Positions 40,408 through 50,058 of a stretch of DNA of 64,000 nucleotides are shown here, in pieces. The notes under the pieces were generated by a model. The model was not told where the DNA came from. It saw only the letters and a list, made by a program, of their open reading frames with translations, and made no database searches. The translations under genes and the position numbers were made by a program. Location: contig NZ_CP114036.1 of the NCBI RefSeq assembly GCF_026898115.1, forward strand, positions 8,798,001-8,862,000, written 5' to 3'. The DNA comes from Streptomyces sp. S465 (lineage in GTDB: Bacteria; Actinomycetota; Actinomycetes; Streptomycetales; Streptomycetaceae). The first letter of the stretch is position 1. The number at the start of each line of letters is the position of its first letter.

Positions 40408-41945
40408 CCACCGCAACCGCCACGTCCTCCGCCTCCGCCGCCCGCGCGGCCGTGGACGCCGTCTTCCCCCGGGGTCTCGGATCCTTCCTCGACGGCCGTA
40501 TCGTCGCCGGAAGCGGCGAGCAGGTCCCGCTCACCGCCGCCGCCACCGGCGAGGAGTTCACCGGCTTCCGGGATGCCGGCCCGGAGGGGGCCGACGCCAT
40601 CCTGGCCGGCGCCGTCCGCGGGGCCGCGGTGTGGGCCGCGACGGGCGCCTTCGAGCGGGCGGCGATCCTGCGCGAGGTCTCCCGCACCGTCGCCGAGCAC
40701 GCCGAGGAACTGGCCGTCCTGGAGTCGGTGACCACGGGGAAGCCCCTGCGGGACACCCGGGTCGAGGCCGCCAAGGTCGCCGAGATGTTCGGCTACTACG
40801 CCGGCTGGGCGGACAAGCTGACCGGCCGGACCATCCCCGTCCCCGGCGACTGGCACACCTACACCGAGCGCGTCCCGTGGGGCGTGGTCGTGGCCATCAC
40901 CCCGTGGAACGCGCCCCTGTTCACGGCCGGCTGGAACGCGGCCGCCCCCCTGGCGGCCGGCAACGCCGTCGTCGTCAAGCCCAGCGAGTACACCCCGGTG
41001 TCCACGCTCCGGCTGGCCCAGCTGGCGCACCGGGCCGGACTCCCGGAGGGCGTGTTCAACGTCGCCGCCGGGCTCGGCGGCACCGTCGGCGCCGCGCTGA
41101 CCAGCGATCCGCGCGTCGGGAAGGTCTCGTTCATCGGCTCGGTGGCCACGGGCCGCCGGGTGGCGGTCGCGGCGGCGCGGGCCGGTATCCCCACCGTCCT
41201 GGAACTGGGCGGCAAGAGCGCCAACATCGTCTTCGCCGACGCGGACCTGGACCGGGCGGCGGACGGCGCGATAGCCGCCATCTTCTCCGGTGCCGGACAG
41301 TCCTGCGTGGCCGGCTCACGTCTGCTGGTCGAGCGCGGCGTCCATGCCGAGTTCGTGGAGCGCGTGGCGGAGCGGGCGGCGCGGCTGCGTCTCGGCGACC
41401 CCCTCGACCCCGCCACCGAGGTCGGCCCGATCATCACGGCACCGCAGTTCACCACTGTGACGTCCCTGATCGAGGCCGGAATCGAGGACGGCGGCCGCAG
41501 GGTCACCGACGCGGCGCTGCCCGCCCGGCTGACCGGCTCCGCGCTGGCCGGCGGCCACTGGGTCATGCCGACCCTGCTGGACGGCGTCACCCCCGCGAAC
41601 CGGCTGGAGACGACCGAGGTCTTCGGCCCGGTGGTCGGCGCCGACGCCTTCGACACCGAGGCGGAGGCGATCGAGCGGGCCAACGGCACCGCCTTCGGGC
41701 TGGCCGGCGCGGTCTGGACCGGCGATGTCTCCCGCGCCCACCACGTGGCGCGCTCCGTCAACGCCGGCACCTTCTGGATCAACGCCTACAAGACGATCCA
41801 CGTCGCCGTCCCCTTCGGCGGCTTCGGCGACTCCGGCCACGGCCGGTCCTCGGGCCCCGGCGTGCTGGACGAGTACACGCAGACCAAGGCCGTCTGGGTG
41901 CCCACCAGGGCGGCCGGCGCACCGTTCCCGTCGCTGAGCTACTAG
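40404..41945 (+). CDS. NAD(P)-dependent aldehyde dehydrogenase
   Basis: 513 aa. Cofactor-proximal N in ITPWNAPLF, K in VVKPSEYTP, catalytic E in LELGGKSAN and nucleophile C in GQSCVAGSRLL are all present. A complete class of the betaine/semialdehyde dehydrogenase type. It should oxidise the semialdehyde made by the preceding gene to an acid. Coupled to its neighbour by ATGA. It is followed 10 nt later by the M20 gene. Confidence 0.94.
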   Translation: MTTATATSSASAARAAVDAVFPRGLGSFLDGRIVAGSGEQVPLTAAATGEEFTGFRDAGPEGADAILAGAVRGAAVWAATGAFERAAILREVSRTVAEHAEELAVLESVTTGKPLRDTRVEAAKVAEMFGYYAGWADKLTGRTIPVPGDWHTYTERVPWGVVVAITPWNAPLFTAGWNAAAPLAAGNAVVVKPSEYTPVSTLRLAQLAHRAGLPEGVFNVAAGLGGTVGAALTSDPRVGKVSFIGSVATGRRVAVAAARAGIPTVLELGGKSANIVFADADLDRAADGAIAAIFSGAGQSCVAGSRLLVERGVHAEFVERVAERAARLRLGDPLDPATEVGPIITAPQFTTVTSLIEAGIEDGGRRVTDAALPARLTGSALAGGHWVMPTLLDGVTPANRLETTEVFGPVVGADAFDTEAEAIERANGTAFGLAGAVWTGDVSRAHHVARSVNAGTFWINAYKTIHVAVPFGGFGDSGHGRSSGPGVLDEYTQTKAVWVPTRAAGAPFPSLSY

Positions 41946-41955
41946 GGAGCACCGG

Positions 41956-43182
41956 ATGGCACTGACGGACCTCGCCGCCGGCTCCGGCCGGCTGAAGACG
42001 GACCTCGCCGCCGGCGTCGAGCGTCGGCGGGAACGGGTGCTCGCGCTCTCGCGCCACCTCCACGCCCACCCCGAGGTCTCCTTCGAGGAGACCGGCTCCG
42101 CCGAGGCGATCACGGAACTGCTCGCGTGGGGAGGGTTCCACGTCGAGCGCGGCACCGGCGGTCTGCCCACCGCCTTCACCGCCACGGCGGGCACCGGCGA
42201 GCTGACGGTGGCGCTCTGCGTCGAGTACGACGCGCTGCCGGAGGTGGGCCACGCCTGCGGACACAACCTGATCGCCGGCGCCTCGCTCGCCGCCGCGCTG
42301 GCCCTGGCGCCCCACGTCGACGAGCTCGGCATCACGCTCAAGGCGATCGGCACCCCGGCCGAGGAACACGGCGGCGGCAAGGCACTGCTGCTCGAAGCGG
42401 GCGCGTTCGACGGAGTGGGACTGGCCTTGATGGTCCATCCCGTCCAGGACGGGGTGACCTACAACCCGGCCGGGACCAGCGCCCAGGCGGTGGGCAGATT
42501 CCGGGCGGTGTTCTCCGGCACGGCGGCCCATGCGGCGGCCGCCCCTCATCTGGGGGTGAACGCCGCCGACGCCGCCGTGCTCAGCCAGGTGGCCGTCGGT
42601 CTGCTGCGCCAGCAGATCCCGGGGGACCACCGGGTGGCGCTCTTCGTGGCGGAGGGCGGTACCGCCACCAACGTCATCCCCGAGCGCGCCGTGGTCGACT
42701 TCGAGTGCCGGGCCTTCACCCTGCCCGAGTACGAAGCTCTGCTGGCCCGGGTCCGCCGCTGTTTCGAGGGCGCGGCCCTGGCCACGGGCGCGGAGCTGAC
42801 CATCGAGGCCACCGAACCGCTCTACGAGCCGCTGGTCCAGGACGAGGAGCTGGCCGCACACTGGACCGCGGCCATGCGCGCCTTCGGCCGGGACACCTCG
42901 CCCGCGGCGGGGCTGAGCGGCGGCTCGACCGACATGGGAAACATCAGCCAGGTGATCCCCAGCCTCCACCCCTGGCTGAGCATCCCGGGAGCCGACGTGC
43001 CCATCCACTCACACGGCTTCGCGGCCCTGGCCGACACCCCCGAGGCGTACGACGTGATGTTCGAGGCGGCCCTCGCGCTGGCCTGGACCGTCGCCGACGC
43101 GACCACCGATCCGCAACAGAAGAAACGTTTCGTCAAAGCGGCCTACCACCGGAACCCCGTGCAGGGAGCACCAGCGACATGA
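41956..43182 (+). CDS. M20-family amidohydrolase (AbgB/PatA-like)
   Basis: 408 aa. Metal-site motifs: ECD-like VEYDALPEVGHACGHNLIAG, GTPAEEHGGGK with paired Glu, AAHAAAAPHLGVNA and the C-terminal H of HSHGFA. The EYDALPxxGHACGHN signature is that of M20D enzymes, which remove the glutamate or acyl group from N-acyl amino acids and aminobenzoyl-glutamate. Release of an amino acid or amine from an N-acyl compound would feed the two dehydrogenases. ATGA overlap with the DUF3100 gene. Confidence 0.93.
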   Translation: MALTDLAAGSGRLKTDLAAGVERRRERVLALSRHLHAHPEVSFEETGSAEAITELLAWGGFHVERGTGGLPTAFTATAGTGELTVALCVEYDALPEVGHACGHNLIAGASLAAALALAPHVDELGITLKAIGTPAEEHGGGKALLLEAGAFDGVGLALMVHPVQDGVTYNPAGTSAQAVGRFRAVFSGTAAHAAAAPHLGVNAADAAVLSQVAVGLLRQQIPGDHRVALFVAEGGTATNVIPERAVVDFECRAFTLPEYEALLARVRRCFEGAALATGAELTIEATEPLYEPLVQDEELAAHWTAAMRAFGRDTSPAAGLSGGSTDMGNISQVIPSLHPWLSIPGADVPIHSHGFAALADTPEAYDVMFEAALALAWTVADATTDPQQKKRFVKAAYHRNPVQGAPAT

Positions 43183-44558
43183 CCACCCGGACCGCACCGC
43201 CCGAGACCGAACTGAAGCAACCACCCTCCCAGACACTGCCGATCGCCGCCCTGGCACTGGTCATCACCCTGGTCGTCCAGTTCATCGGGCAGCTCGACAT
43301 CAATGTGGGCATCGGATCCGTCATCGTCTTCCCGATGGTGTGGGGCCTGCTCCTGGGCCTGCTGGTGTCCGTCCAGAAGGTCAAGCCACTGGGCCTGAAC
43401 GTCCAGAAGGCGGCCGCGGCCCTGGTCGGCGTGGCCGTGATGCTGCTCGTGGCCCGGCTGGCCTTCAACATCGGCCCGAGCCTGCCCACCCTGGTCGACG
43501 CCGGACCCGCCCTGCTGCTCCAGGAGATCGGGCACCTCCTGGGGACGGTCGCCCTGGCCCTGCCGCTGGCCGTGCTGCTGCGCATGGGCAAGGCCACCGT
43601 GGGCGCCACCTTCTCCCTGGACCGTGAGCCCTCCTTCGCGATGGTCTCGGAGAAGTACGGACCGGACTCGGACCAGTACCGCGGTGTGCTGGCGATGTAC
43701 GTGTTCGGCACGCTCTTCGGCGCCCTGTTCATCACGCTTCTGACGTCGTTCGTGGCGAACTGGCACATCTTCGATCCGCTGGCCATGGCCATGGGCGCGG
43801 GTGTCGGCTCCGGCTCCATGATGGCGGCGTCCTCGGCGAGCATCGTGGCCGCGCATCCGGGCGACCAGGAGGCCATCCTCGGCATGGCCGCGGTGTCCAA
43901 CCTCATCACCACCGTCCTCGGCGTCTACGTCGGGATCTACATCGCGCTGCCGCTGGCCGACCGGTTCTACCGTGTCCTCACCCGCCGCCGAGCCGCACCC
44001 GCGGCCGCGTCCCCCGAGCCGGGCGCGGCGGTGTCCGCCGGCGCGGCTCCCGCCGCTGCCCCGACGGATGACCTCGCGGCCAACCGTGCGTTCCGGGAGC
44101 AGGCGGAGCGGGCCTCGGCCGAGGTGAAGCTGCCGCTGTGGCTGTCCCTCGCGGTGCTCACGGTGCTGGGCATCGGCTCCGCCTCGGTGGCCGCCACATC
44201 CTTCAGCTGGCGGATCGTCGGCGGCTACGCGGTGCTCCTGGCCCTCGTGCTGCTCGGCCTCGCCCTGGCCAAGGCGAGCCGGAAGGTCTCGGCGATCGTG
44301 TGGATCACCACCGTGGGCGCGTATCTCTCCAGTCCGTGGTTCTTCGCGGCCCAGGCGCTGAACTCGCTGGTGAACTCGGTGGACTTCCTCTCGATCGCCA
44401 CGATCATGCTGACCCTGGCAGGGCTGTCGCTCGGCAAGGACATTCCGCTGCTGCGGCGTATCGGCTGGAAGATCGTCCCGGTTGGGCTGGTCGCGATCAC
44501 GGCGTCGTTCCTCCTGTCCGTGGTGATCGCCGAGTTCACCCTCGGCCGCTGGGGCTGA
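43179..44558 (+). CDS. DUF3100 family membrane protein (putative transporter)
   Basis: 459 aa from ATG 43179. About ten hydrophobic helices in two halves, with a cytoplasmic Ala/Pro-rich loop (about 270-305) between. Sequence blocks AMVSEKYGPDSDQYRGVLAMYVFGT, AMGAGVGSGSMMAASSASIVAAHP and GMAAVSNLITTVLGVYVGIY match DUF3100, a family of unknown function that I know to occur next to M20 amidohydrolases. The layout and coupling suggest it imports the amide substrate. No energy-coupling domain is visible, so it would be a secondary carrier. Last gene of the operon. Confidence 0.85.
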   Translation: MTTRTAPPETELKQPPSQTLPIAALALVITLVVQFIGQLDINVGIGSVIVFPMVWGLLLGLLVSVQKVKPLGLNVQKAAAALVGVAVMLLVARLAFNIGPSLPTLVDAGPALLLQEIGHLLGTVALALPLAVLLRMGKATVGATFSLDREPSFAMVSEKYGPDSDQYRGVLAMYVFGTLFGALFITLLTSFVANWHIFDPLAMAMGAGVGSGSMMAASSASIVAAHPGDQEAILGMAAVSNLITTVLGVYVGIYIALPLADRFYRVLTRRRAAPAAASPEPGAAVSAGAAPAAAPTDDLAANRAFREQAERASAEVKLPLWLSLAVLTVLGIGSASVAATSFSWRIVGGYAVLLALVLLGLALAKASRKVSAIVWITTVGAYLSSPWFFAAQALNSLVNSVDFLSIATIMLTLAGLSLGKDIPLLRRIGWKIVPVGLVAITASFLLSVVIAEFTLGRWG

Positions 44559-44702
44559 GCGCTTCCGCCAAAGCGGTGCCGGCGCGCGGGATGTGGGGCA
44601 AACGGCCGGCCACCGCTCTCACTTCGGCCGAACGGGCGGTGGTGTCGCTTAGTGTCCGTACATCCCCGACGGAACACCGGTTCCCCTCACCAGGAGGCGA
44701 CA

Positions 44703-45665
44703 TTGAAAGCGGTTGCGATCCAGACGTTCGGACGTCCCGAGGGCCTGGCGGTCATCGACCTCCCGTCCCCGACTCCCGCCGGCGGACAGGTGCTGATCAC
44801 CACCGAGGCGATCGGGGTCGGCGGTGTCGACGCCGTGATCCTCAGCGGTGCGCTCGCCGACTACGGCTTCGAGGAAGGGCACATCCTCGGCGGTGAGGTG
44901 GCGGGCACCGTGTCCGCGGTCGGCGAAGGCGTCGACACATCGTGGCTCGGCCGGCGTGTGTGGGCGTTCACCGGCATGGGCGGTGGCTATGTGGAACAGG
45001 CCGTCGTCCCGGTCGAGGCGATCCACCCGCTCCCGGCGAACCTGTCCGCCGCCGACGCGGTGACGCTCGGGAGCTCCGGGATGGTGGCCCACTTCGCCCT
45101 GGCCCACGCCCATTTCGCTCCCGGCGAGTCGGTGCTGGTGCGCGGCGCGGCCGGCGGCCTCGGCATCATGACGGTCCAGCTCGCCGCGCGTGGTGGTGCC
45201 GGTGCGGTGGCCGTCACGACGTCGTCGGCCGAGCGCGGCGCTCGCCTGCGCGAGCTCGGCGCGACCCATGTGCTGGACCGGGCCGGTGCGGGCGGCGAGG
45301 ACGCTCCCGCGGGCTACGACGTCATCATCGACATCGTCGCGGGCGCGGACATGCCCTCGTTCTTCGCCAAGCTCAACCCCAACGGCCGCATGGTGGCCAT
45401 TGGCGTGGTGGGCGGCCTGCCGCCCGCGGACTTCGGCGGGGAGATGCTCGCGGCGTTCCGGAAGTCGATGTCGTTCGCCACCTTCAGCGCCGACACCGTG
45501 TCCGAGGCCGATCGACGTGCCGTGCGGGCCGAGCAGTTCGCCGCCGCGGTCCGCGGCGAGCTGCGTACGGTGGTGCACCAGCTGCTGCCCTTGGAACAGG
45601 CGGTGCTGGCGCACCGGAAGATGGACACCGGCGAGGTGTTCGGCAGGATCGTGCTGACACCGTAA
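44703..45665 (+). CDS. Zinc-independent MDR quinone reductase
   Basis: 320 aa from TTG 44703, chosen because AGGAGG lies five bases upstream; the frame begins earlier but without a site. The N-terminal GroES-like domain lacks the Cys/His zinc ligands, and the NADPH motif is GAAGGLGIMTVQLA (about 150). It resembles quinone oxidoreductases of the medium-chain family that reduce enones or quinones. It is convergent with another MDR gene 28 nt away. No partner suggests its physiological substrate. Confidence 0.88.
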   Translation: MKAVAIQTFGRPEGLAVIDLPSPTPAGGQVLITTEAIGVGGVDAVILSGALADYGFEEGHILGGEVAGTVSAVGEGVDTSWLGRRVWAFTGMGGGYVEQAVVPVEAIHPLPANLSAADAVTLGSSGMVAHFALAHAHFAPGESVLVRGAAGGLGIMTVQLAARGGAGAVAVTTSSAERGARLRELGATHVLDRAGAGGEDAPAGYDVIIDIVAGADMPSFFAKLNPNGRMVAIGVVGGLPPADFGGEMLAAFRKSMSFATFSADTVSEADRRAVRAEQFAAAVRGELRTVVHQLLPLEQAVLAHRKMDTGEVFGRIVLTP

Positions 45666-45693
45666 GTCCGCGGCCCCCTTGGCGAACCGGCGG

Positions 45694-46680
45694 TCAGTGG
45701 GCGATGACCACCTTGCCGAAGCGCGTTCCCTCCGCGAACCAGGAGAACGCGTCCGGCGTCTCGTCGAACGGGAAGACACGGTCGACGACGGGCCGTAGCC
45801 GGGCCTGGCTGATCACCCGGTTCATCCGCTCGAAGTCGCTCCGGCTGCCGACGGTGATCGTCCTGAGCGTCGCGCCACGCTCGAAGAACCGTGTCAGGTC
45901 CATACCGCCACCCGACGCGAGATTGCCGACGAGGGAGATCCGCCCACCGTAGGCGACGGCGGCGATCGACTGGGAGATCGTTCCGGCGCCGCCGATCTCG
46001 ACGACGAGATCGACGCCCCGGCCGCCGGTGAGCGCTCGGACCCGTGCCCCCCACTCGGGCGTGCTGAGGTAGTCGAGGACGTCGGACGCGCCGAGTTCGC
46101 GCAGGCGGTGGGCCTTTTCCGGACGCGATGTCGTGGCCAGCACCCGCGCGCCGGCCAGGCGGGCGAACTGCAACGCGAAGACGGACACCCCGCCCGTTCC
46201 CTGGACGAGCAGCGCATCGCCCGGACCGACACCGGACACCGCCGACCACGCCGTGAGCGCGGCACACGGAAGGGTGGCCGCTTCCTCGAAGGACAGATGC
46301 TCCGGCACTCCGACCACGCTCTGTTCGCCGACGGCGATGTACTCGGTGAGCCACCCGTCGCGTTGCACCCCGTACAGCTCGCCCCACTGAGGGAACGAGC
46401 CGTAGAGCCAGGTCGGGTGGAATGTGCTCATGACGCGGTCCCCGACCCGGAACCGCGAGACCCCGTCCCCGACCGCCTCGACGATGCCCGCGCCGTCGGA
46501 GAGCGGAACGCGCCCCGGCGGCACCGCGGCCGTGTACCTGCCGGTGGCGATGAGCAGATCCCGAGCGTTGAGCGAGCTGGCCTTCACCCGTACGAGCACC
46601 TCGCCCGCCGCCGGAGTCGGCACCGGGCGCTCCGCCGCGACGACCGGGCCGCCCGCACCGTTCACCTGGAAAATCCGCAT
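45694..46680 (-). CDS. MDR-family NAD(P)-dependent alcohol dehydrogenase/enoyl reductase
   Basis: 328 aa from ATG 46680. GroES-like N-terminus, NADPH loop GTGGVSVFALQFARLAGA (about 158-175) and the C-terminal FFERGATLRTITVGSRSDF typical of the enoyl reductase-like MDR group. Zinc ligands are absent. It is divergent from an AraC regulator with 107 nt between and a GGACGC-N11-GCGTCC repeat, so it is probably activated by that protein. A reduction of an aldehyde or enone is likely. Confidence 0.88.
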   Translation of the reverse strand: MRIFQVNGAGGPVVAAERPVPTPAAGEVLVRVKASSLNARDLLIATGRYTAAVPPGRVPLSDGAGIVEAVGDGVSRFRVGDRVMSTFHPTWLYGSFPQWGELYGVQRDGWLTEYIAVGEQSVVGVPEHLSFEEAATLPCAALTAWSAVSGVGPGDALLVQGTGGVSVFALQFARLAGARVLATTSRPEKAHRLRELGASDVLDYLSTPEWGARVRALTGGRGVDLVVEIGGAGTISQSIAAVAYGGRISLVGNLASGGGMDLTRFFERGATLRTITVGSRSDFERMNRVISQARLRPVVDRVFPFDETPDAFSWFAEGTRFGKVVIAH

Positions 46681-46733
46681 CGCCTGTCCTTCGTCCGTGG
46701 AATCCGGAACTCTCACGGTAGGGGCGAGCGGCT

Positions 46734-46756
46734 GGACGCACTGTATTCTCGCGTCC
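46734..46756. promoter_or_regulatory. Candidate AraC/operator palindrome
   Basis: GGACGC (46734-46739) and GCGTCC (46751-46756) form a perfect inverted repeat with 11 bases between, which include TGTATTCT, the only A/T-rich part of this intergenic region. It is 30-55 bases before the AraC gene. Confidence 0.5.
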
Positions 46757-46787
46757 GGGATGTGGTGCTGATCGTCCAGGGAGGGGC

Positions 46788-47756
46788 ATGGATCCGATCG
46801 ACGACCTCCTCACCACGATGAAGATCGAGGACGCGCGGTATGTGCGGGTGGACGCGTACGCGCCGTGGGGCATCTCGTTCCCCGCGCGGCACCTCGCCCG
46901 GCTGGTGCTGATAGCCGACGGATCGTGCCGGCTCACCACCGACGCCCTGGAGCGGCCACAACAGCTGAGGGCGAACGACTGCTTCCTGGTCCGGGCGGGG
47001 GTGGCCTTCACGCTCCAGGACGAGCCGGGCAGCGAGGTCGTCGACTGTGACGGGGTGTTCGCCGGGGCGCCCGGCAACGCGGCACGAGCCGGGGGCGATG
47101 GCGAGCTGACCCGGATCGTCTCCAGCCGGTTCACCTTCGACGCCGTGGCGGGCGAACCGCTGTTCGCGCTCCTGCCGCCGTTGTTCCGGCTGCGTCCGGA
47201 CGACGCGTCCGTCCGGCTGCTGCGCGCCACGTTCGATCTGATCGAACAGGAGAGCGCGGCGGGCGGAATCGGGTCCGGCTTCGTGATGAGCCGTCTGTCC
47301 GACGCGTTGTTCGTCCAGGCGATGCGCGCCTGTTGTACGTCGGTCGGCGGTGGCGCCGTGGGGTGGCTCGCCGCCCTGCGGGACCCGCGGCTGGCCCCCG
47401 CCCTGCGGGAGATGCACGCGGACCTGGCCCATCCGTGGACGGTCGGCGAACTCGCCCGCACGGCGGGGATGTCACGCTCGGCGTTCGCCGTGCTGTTCAA
47501 GGAGAAGGCGGGGGACACCCCGCTGAGCTACCTCACGGCGTGGCGCATGTACCGGGTGAAGACGCTGCTCCAGGAGACGCCGCTGAGCGTTCAGGAGATC
47601 GCCGTCCGAGTCGGCTATGACACCGGTTCCGCACTGAGCCGGGCGTTTCTGCGCCGGGAGGGCATCGCCCCCGGAGCGTGGCGGCAGTCGCGTCCCGCCG
47701 GTCGGCGGGTGGCGGCCGTCGCTTGGCGGGAAGATCACGGCCCGTCCCGTGCTTGA
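46788..47756 (+). CDS. AraC-family regulator (cupin_6 plus HTH_18)
   Basis: 322 aa. N-terminal cupin sensor of the AraC_binding_2/cupin_6 type (about 15-170, ILIADGSCRLTT ... LRANDCFLVRAG). The double HTH is at about 215-300 (TVGELARTAGMSRSAFAVLFKEKAGDTPLSYLTAWRMYRVKTLLQ ... IAVRVGYDTGSALSRAFLRREGIAPG). It sits divergent to the MDR reductase and 52 nt before the esterase gene on its own strand, so it may act on both. Confidence 0.92.
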   Translation: MDPIDDLLTTMKIEDARYVRVDAYAPWGISFPARHLARLVLIADGSCRLTTDALERPQQLRANDCFLVRAGVAFTLQDEPGSEVVDCDGVFAGAPGNAARAGGDGELTRIVSSRFTFDAVAGEPLFALLPPLFRLRPDDASVRLLRATFDLIEQESAAGGIGSGFVMSRLSDALFVQAMRACCTSVGGGAVGWLAALRDPRLAPALREMHADLAHPWTVGELARTAGMSRSAFAVLFKEKAGDTPLSYLTAWRMYRVKTLLQETPLSVQEIAVRVGYDTGSALSRAFLRREGIAPGAWRQSRPAGRRVAAVAWREDHGPSRA

Positions 47757-47808
47757 GGATGGTGGTGCGGTCCTCGACGAGGGCCTATGACCCGCGAAAG
47801 GTTGGAAC

Positions 47809-48777
47809 ATGTACAGCGCACCGCCGTTCGACGCCGAGCTCGCCGCCGCCCTCGCGGCCACCGGACAGGATTCGATCGCCACCGGTATCACCCGGGAGAC
47901 CATCGCGGCCCACAGGGAGGCACTTCTGGCGGACGTTCCCTCCATCGAGGAGCTGTCCCAGGACGGCGCCTTCGAGGTCGAGGAGCGCACGGTGCCCGGA
48001 CCCGAAGCCGCCCCCGACATATCGCTGCTGATCCTGCGTCCGACGGGATGGACCGGCGCGCGCCCCGTCGTCTACCACACCCACGGTGGCGGGCTGATCA
48101 TGGGCAACAACCGCTACGCCATCGCGCAGGTCACCCAGTGGGCGCTGGAACTCGGTCTCGTCGTGGTCTCGGTGGAGTACCGGCTGGCGCCGGAACACCC
48201 CTACCCCGCGGGGCTGGACGATGCGTACGCCGGTCTGCTCTGGACGGTGCGGAACGCCGAGAGCATCGGCGGCGACCCCCGCCGCGTCCTCGTCGCCGGC
48301 GGCAGTGCCGGCGGCAACCTGGCGGCCGCGCTCGCGCTGCTGGCCCGGGACCGGAAAGAGGTCGAACTCCTCGCCCAGGTGCTGATCTACCCCATGCTCG
48401 ACGACCGGAACGAGACGGTCTCGGCGCACCAGATGACCGGGCGGGGAGCGTGGGACCGGGTCTCGAACGACACCGCCTGGACCGCCGTGCTGGGCAGCGC
48501 CCGCGGAAGCGACGACGTGCCCGCGTACGCGTCGCCCGCCCGGGAGACGGACCTGGCCGGTCTGCCGCCGGCCTTCCTCGAGGTCGGTGCCGCCGAGACC
48601 TTCCGTGACGAGGTCGTGGCCTACGCCGGGCGGATCTGGGCCTCGGGCGGCGAAGCCGAGCTGCACGTCTGGCCCGGGGCCTTCCACGGGTTCGACGTCT
48701 TCGCGCCCCACGCCGCCATCTCGCAGGACGCGTGCGACGCCCGCCTGCGCTGGCTGAGGAGGCTGCTCGGTGAGTGA
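47809..48777 (+). CDS. Alpha/beta hydrolase, hormone-sensitive lipase family
   Basis: 322 aa. Oxyanion motif HTHGGG (about 85-90), nucleophile Ser in GGSAGG (about 163-168) and the His in GAFHGF near the C-terminus, with the usual Glu/Asp in between (LEVGAAET). No signal peptide, so a cytoplasmic esterase for short acyl esters. Follows the AraC gene and precedes a PucR-type regulator 86 nt downstream. Natural substrate unknown. Confidence 0.93.
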   Translation: MYSAPPFDAELAAALAATGQDSIATGITRETIAAHREALLADVPSIEELSQDGAFEVEERTVPGPEAAPDISLLILRPTGWTGARPVVYHTHGGGLIMGNNRYAIAQVTQWALELGLVVVSVEYRLAPEHPYPAGLDDAYAGLLWTVRNAESIGGDPRRVLVAGGSAGGNLAAALALLARDRKEVELLAQVLIYPMLDDRNETVSAHQMTGRGAWDRVSNDTAWTAVLGSARGSDDVPAYASPARETDLAGLPPAFLEVGAAETFRDEVVAYAGRIWASGGEAELHVWPGAFHGFDVFAPHAAISQDACDARLRWLRRLLGE

Positions 48778-48863
48778 GCGGGTGCGCCGGCCATGTGGCC
48801 GGGGCCCGGCGGCGGGGTGCCCGGCGGCGGCCCGGGACCGGCGCGGGCGGAGGGCGTGACGTC

Positions 48864-49862
48864 ATGCAGAGCCTAGCCGAGCGGGTGGCCGCGCTCGACC
48901 CGGACGCCGGGTCCGCGGTAGGCGTCATCGCCTACTTCGACCAGCTCATCGAGCGTCGGGCCGGTCTCGAGGCGGTCGTACGCGGCGCCGCGGTCCTGTC
49001 CGGGGCGGTGGCCCGCCTCGACGACCCGGACCGGAGGGTGCGCATCCGGGTGACTCCCGACGGCCGGCGGACGGACGACGACCCACCGGCGCGTCCGGAA
49101 TGGCCCTCGGTCCCGGTCTTCCCGGGCGAGGCGGCGGCGGTCCGGCTCGAGAGCACCCGGAAGTCCGTCGTCCACGACCTGATCCTGGAGCGGGCGGCCC
49201 TGGTCGCGGGCGTCGTCACGGTGCGGGTGCGGGGACGAGCGCCCGTGGCGGCCGACCCTGACGACCCGGCTCTGACCGAGACGGTGGTGGATCCGGAGGC
49301 ATCCGAAAGCACCCGTCTCCTCGCGGCCGAGGCGCTCGGGCTCTCCGCGCACGCGCAGGCCCGCGCCGTCGCGCGCGTCGGGGGAGGGATGCACGTCCAG
49401 TCGGCCGATGCCCCCGTCTCCTCGCTGCCGGGCCGCGTCGGCGTCGGCCCGGCCGTGCCTGTCCTGGAGCTGCCGCGGTCGGCGACCGCGGCCCGCACGG
49501 CCCTGCGGTTCACCGCGGACGGTACGGCGCACGACCCCGGACCCCGGATCGTCCACGCCGACGAGCTGGGCGGTCTCGACATCCTCGCGCGCGCCCTCGA
49601 CGCGGACACCCCGCCCCCGCCCGACGTCGCGACCCTGCTCCGCGAGGCGGCCGAAACCCCCTGGCTGTTGCAGACGTTGAGCGTCGTGTCCCACGCGGCG
49701 AGCCTGCGGAGTGCCGCCGGTGAACTCCATCTCCACCACTCCACACTCCAGGAGCGGATCAGCTACGCCGAACGAAGACTCGGCTGGCCACTGCGCACCC
49801 CCGCGGGGCGGCTGCGCCTCCAATTGGCCCTCGCGGCCAGACTGCTGACACGACGCCCCTGA
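48864..49862 (+). CDS. PucR C-terminal HTH-domain regulator
   Basis: 332 aa from ATG 48864 with GGAGGG upstream; the frame reaches 48774 in repeat-like Gly/Arg codons. The N-terminal 240 residues are of no recognisable family, apart from a GAF-like alternation. The last 60 (LSVVSHAASLRSAAGELHLHHSTLQERISYAERRLGW) form an HTH_30 domain as in PucR and CdaR. It may control the esterase before it. The sensor type could not be assigned. Confidence 0.82.
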   Translation: MQSLAERVAALDPDAGSAVGVIAYFDQLIERRAGLEAVVRGAAVLSGAVARLDDPDRRVRIRVTPDGRRTDDDPPARPEWPSVPVFPGEAAAVRLESTRKSVVHDLILERAALVAGVVTVRVRGRAPVAADPDDPALTETVVDPEASESTRLLAAEALGLSAHAQARAVARVGGGMHVQSADAPVSSLPGRVGVGPAVPVLELPRSATAARTALRFTADGTAHDPGPRIVHADELGGLDILARALDADTPPPPDVATLLREAAETPWLLQTLSVVSHAASLRSAAGELHLHHSTLQERISYAERRLGWPLRTPAGRLRLQLALAARLLTRRP

Positions 49863-50011
49863 GCGCTTCGGGCAGCCGGCCCCGCGCCATGGCCGTTCAC
49901 CCGCGTCCCACCCCTGAGGCGGATGGGCCGTGTGGGGGCCAAGTGGCAGATATATGCAAGGTTTGCTGCCTGGAACGGGTACTTCCGCACCTATTCCGTG
50001 CCACACTGGTG

Positions 50012-50047
50012 GTGGCCCTCACCGCATCCCCCGTCGGTGAGGGCCAC
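50012..50047. terminator. Bidirectional terminator hairpin
   Basis: A perfect 13-bp stem, GTGGCCCTCACCG (50012-50024) with 50035-50047, and a 10-base loop. Lies between the PucR-type gene and the convergent LysR gene. Confidence 0.85.
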
Positions 50048-50058
50048 TCACTGCACAC

